Shown here piece after piece: positions 4,906 through 5,651 of a stretch of 5,651 nt of DNA; the first letter of the stretch is position 1, and every line of letters begins with the position of its first letter. The position numbers were made by a program, and so were the translations under genes. Under the pieces are notes generated by a model, which ran no database searches, was not told the DNA's origin, and saw only the letters and a program-made list of their open reading frames with translations. This stretch comes from JAAAOZ01 sp964496595 (lineage in GTDB: Bacteria; Chloroflexota; Anaerolineae; B4-G1; SLSP01). The DNA is taken from the NCBI GenBank assembly GCA_964496595.1, contig CAZCAI010000228.1, forward strand, positions 1-5,651. The letters are read 5' to 3'.

Positions 4906-4911
4906 AAGGAG
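4906..4911 (+). promoter_or_regulatory. Shine-Dalgarno deciding the infA start
   Basis: AAGGAG lies 5 nt before the ATG at 4917. An in-frame GTG at 4911 overlaps it and would add Met-Cys before the conserved MAKE start, so it is rejected. Confidence 0.85.
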
Positions 4912-4916
4912 TGTGT

Positions 4917-5165
4917 ATGGCAAAAGAAGAAAAAATCGAAGCGATGGGCACTGTGACTGAAGCCCTTAAAGGCACAAAATTTCGCGTCGAGCTGGATAAC
5001 GGTCACGAGATCGTCGCCTATCTCAGCGGCAAGATGCGCAAGTACTACATCCGTATTCTGCTGGGAGACCGGGTCAAGGTCGAGCTTTCACCCTACGACC
5101 TGGACCGCGGCCGCATCACCTATCGCTACAAGCGCCGCCGTCGTACGGAGCAGCAACCCAGGTAG
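4917..5165 (+). CDS. infA: Translation initiation factor IF-1
   Basis: IF-1 binds the ribosomal A site of the 30S subunit during initiation, with IF-2 and IF-3. The protein has the canonical S1/OB-fold sequence from the first residue: MAKEEKIEAMGTV, FRVELDNGH, SGKMRKYYIRILLGD, VELSPYDLDRGRITYRYK. Residues 1-72 match the full usual length, including the RITYRYK ending typical of Gram-positive IF-1. It then continues for ten more residues, RRRRTEQQPR, a basic tail not normally present. infA is most often inside the ribosomal-protein cluster next to rpmJ or map; here it stands apart, after carD and 27 nt before a small membrane protein gene. Its leader carries a heptamer array. It may be co-transcribed from the carD promoter, since no clear terminator lies between them. 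It could be a second infA copy. Confidence 0.97.
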   Translation: MAKEEKIEAMGTVTEALKGTKFRVELDNGHEIVAYLSGKMRKYYIRILLGDRVKVELSPYDLDRGRITYRYKRRRRTEQQPR

Positions 5166-5192
5166 TTCTGTTCACCAGGAGGCTCATAGCTG

Positions 5193-5522
5193 ATGCAGCA
5201 GCCGGGGATGGGTATCACCGATGATGATAAACGCTGGGCCTGCGCGAGTTGGCTCTTGCCGCCCTTTGTTCCCCTCGTGGTCTTCTTGTGGGAGAAAAAA
5301 CGGGCGCGCCCTTTTATCCGATACAACGCTGTGCTGGCGACGATGTACGCTGTCGTCGCCTATGGCCTCTCCCTTATCCTGGTCTCGATCCTGGTGGGGT
5401 GCCTGATGGGCGCGGGCGTCTTTATTTATCAAATCTACCTGGCCATCCTGGCGTATGGCGGCGTGTGGATCATCCTCCCAGTCTTGACGGACTTCGCCAG
5501 GAATCAAGGATGGCTCTTCTGA
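5193..5522 (+). CDS. Small Tic20/DUF4870-like membrane protein
   Basis: A 109-residue protein with a short polar N-terminus ending in DDDKRW, then three predicted membrane segments: about residues 17-33, 47-76 (probably one long helix or a helical hairpin), and 80-97. A charged loop, WEKKRARPFIRYNA, follows the first segment. The order (DDKRW, first helix, charged turn, FIRYNA before the second helix) resembles DUF4870/Tic20-like proteins, where this turn commonly reads close to FVRFHAKQ. Function is unknown for this bacterial family. The ATG at 5193 has AGGAGG at 5177-5182, a longish 10-nt spacer. The gene starts 27 nt after infA and is followed by a strong terminator, so it is probably the last gene of that transcript. 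The family assignment is from pattern resemblance only. Confidence 0.65.
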   Translation: MQQPGMGITDDDKRWACASWLLPPFVPLVVFLWEKKRARPFIRYNAVLATMYAVVAYGLSLILVSILVGCLMGAGVFIYQIYLAILAYGGVWIILPVLTDFARNQGWLF

Positions 5523-5559
5523 TGTAGCGTGACGTTATTATACTTATTATGGCGTCAGG

Positions 5560-5591
5560 GCGGTCTCCTCGCTTTGGGGGGGCCGCTTTTT
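5560..5591 (+). terminator. Rho-independent terminator after the infA/membrane-protein operon
   Basis: GCGGTCTCC (5560-5568) pairs with GGGGGCCGC (5578-5586), a 9-bp stem with two G-U pairs and a 9-nt loop, followed directly by TTTTT (5587-5591). It lies 37 nt after the stop codon. Confidence 0.85.
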
Positions 5592-5651
5592 GCATGAGTA
5601 GTACAGCGCGGCATAAGTCCCCCTCAGTTAGCCCCGCTCAGAGCGGATCGT
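5592..5651. other. Right-edge intergenic remainder
   Basis: No gene is recognisable. The only structure is CCGCTC-A-GAGCGG (5634-5646), a 13-bp inverted repeat cut off from its context by the window end. Confidence 0.4.

Overview
This 5.65-kb bacterial window has GC-rich genes separated by AT-rich, repeat-laden intergenic DNA. The best guess for the host is a member of the Chloroflexota (Anaerolineae-like). That rests on the combination of a CarD/CdnL regulator, a Gram-positive-type IF-1, a lipoprotein PstS and palindromic or heptameric intergenic repeats. It is an inference, because no rRNA or other phylogenetic marker is present.

Left half, minus strand, in transcription order. First comes an ECF-type transporter substrate-binding membrane protein (3371-3925). 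Next is a full-length PhoR-like sensor histidine kinase (1349-3136). Last is a PstS-type phosphate-binding lipoprotein (958 to beyond the left edge). Between phoR and pstS lies a 390-bp gap. It holds a row of five 11-bp-phased TTAACA-like boxes (a PhoB/PhoP-type Pho box), an extended -10 promoter, an inverted-repeat-bounded element of about 95 bp, and a perfect 12-bp-arm palindrome that runs into the phoR stop codon. The picture is a phosphate-starvation sensor beside the high-affinity uptake gene it probably controls. No response regulator is visible. The PstS frame starts a second phosphate-binding domain just before the window ends, so the protein seems to be a tandem two-domain binding protein.

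Right half, plus strand. A divergent promoter region (about 3926-4142) drives a CarD/CdnL RNA-polymerase-binding regulator. It is followed by translation initiation factor IF-1 (infA, with a basic 10-residue C-terminal extension) and a small Tic20/DUF4870-like membrane protein. A clear Rho-independent terminator ends this group. The CarD has His where the DNA-wedging Trp of characterised CarD proteins normally sits.

Several leaders share an unusual design. Short tandem repeats of 7 or 8 bp with an AACT or ACTTTT core sit directly upstream of the Shine-Dalgarno sequence. Two of these leaders (pstS and infA) also share an identical 12-nt string that includes the Shine-Dalgarno. No rRNA, tRNA, CRISPR array, transposase or complete insertion sequence was seen.
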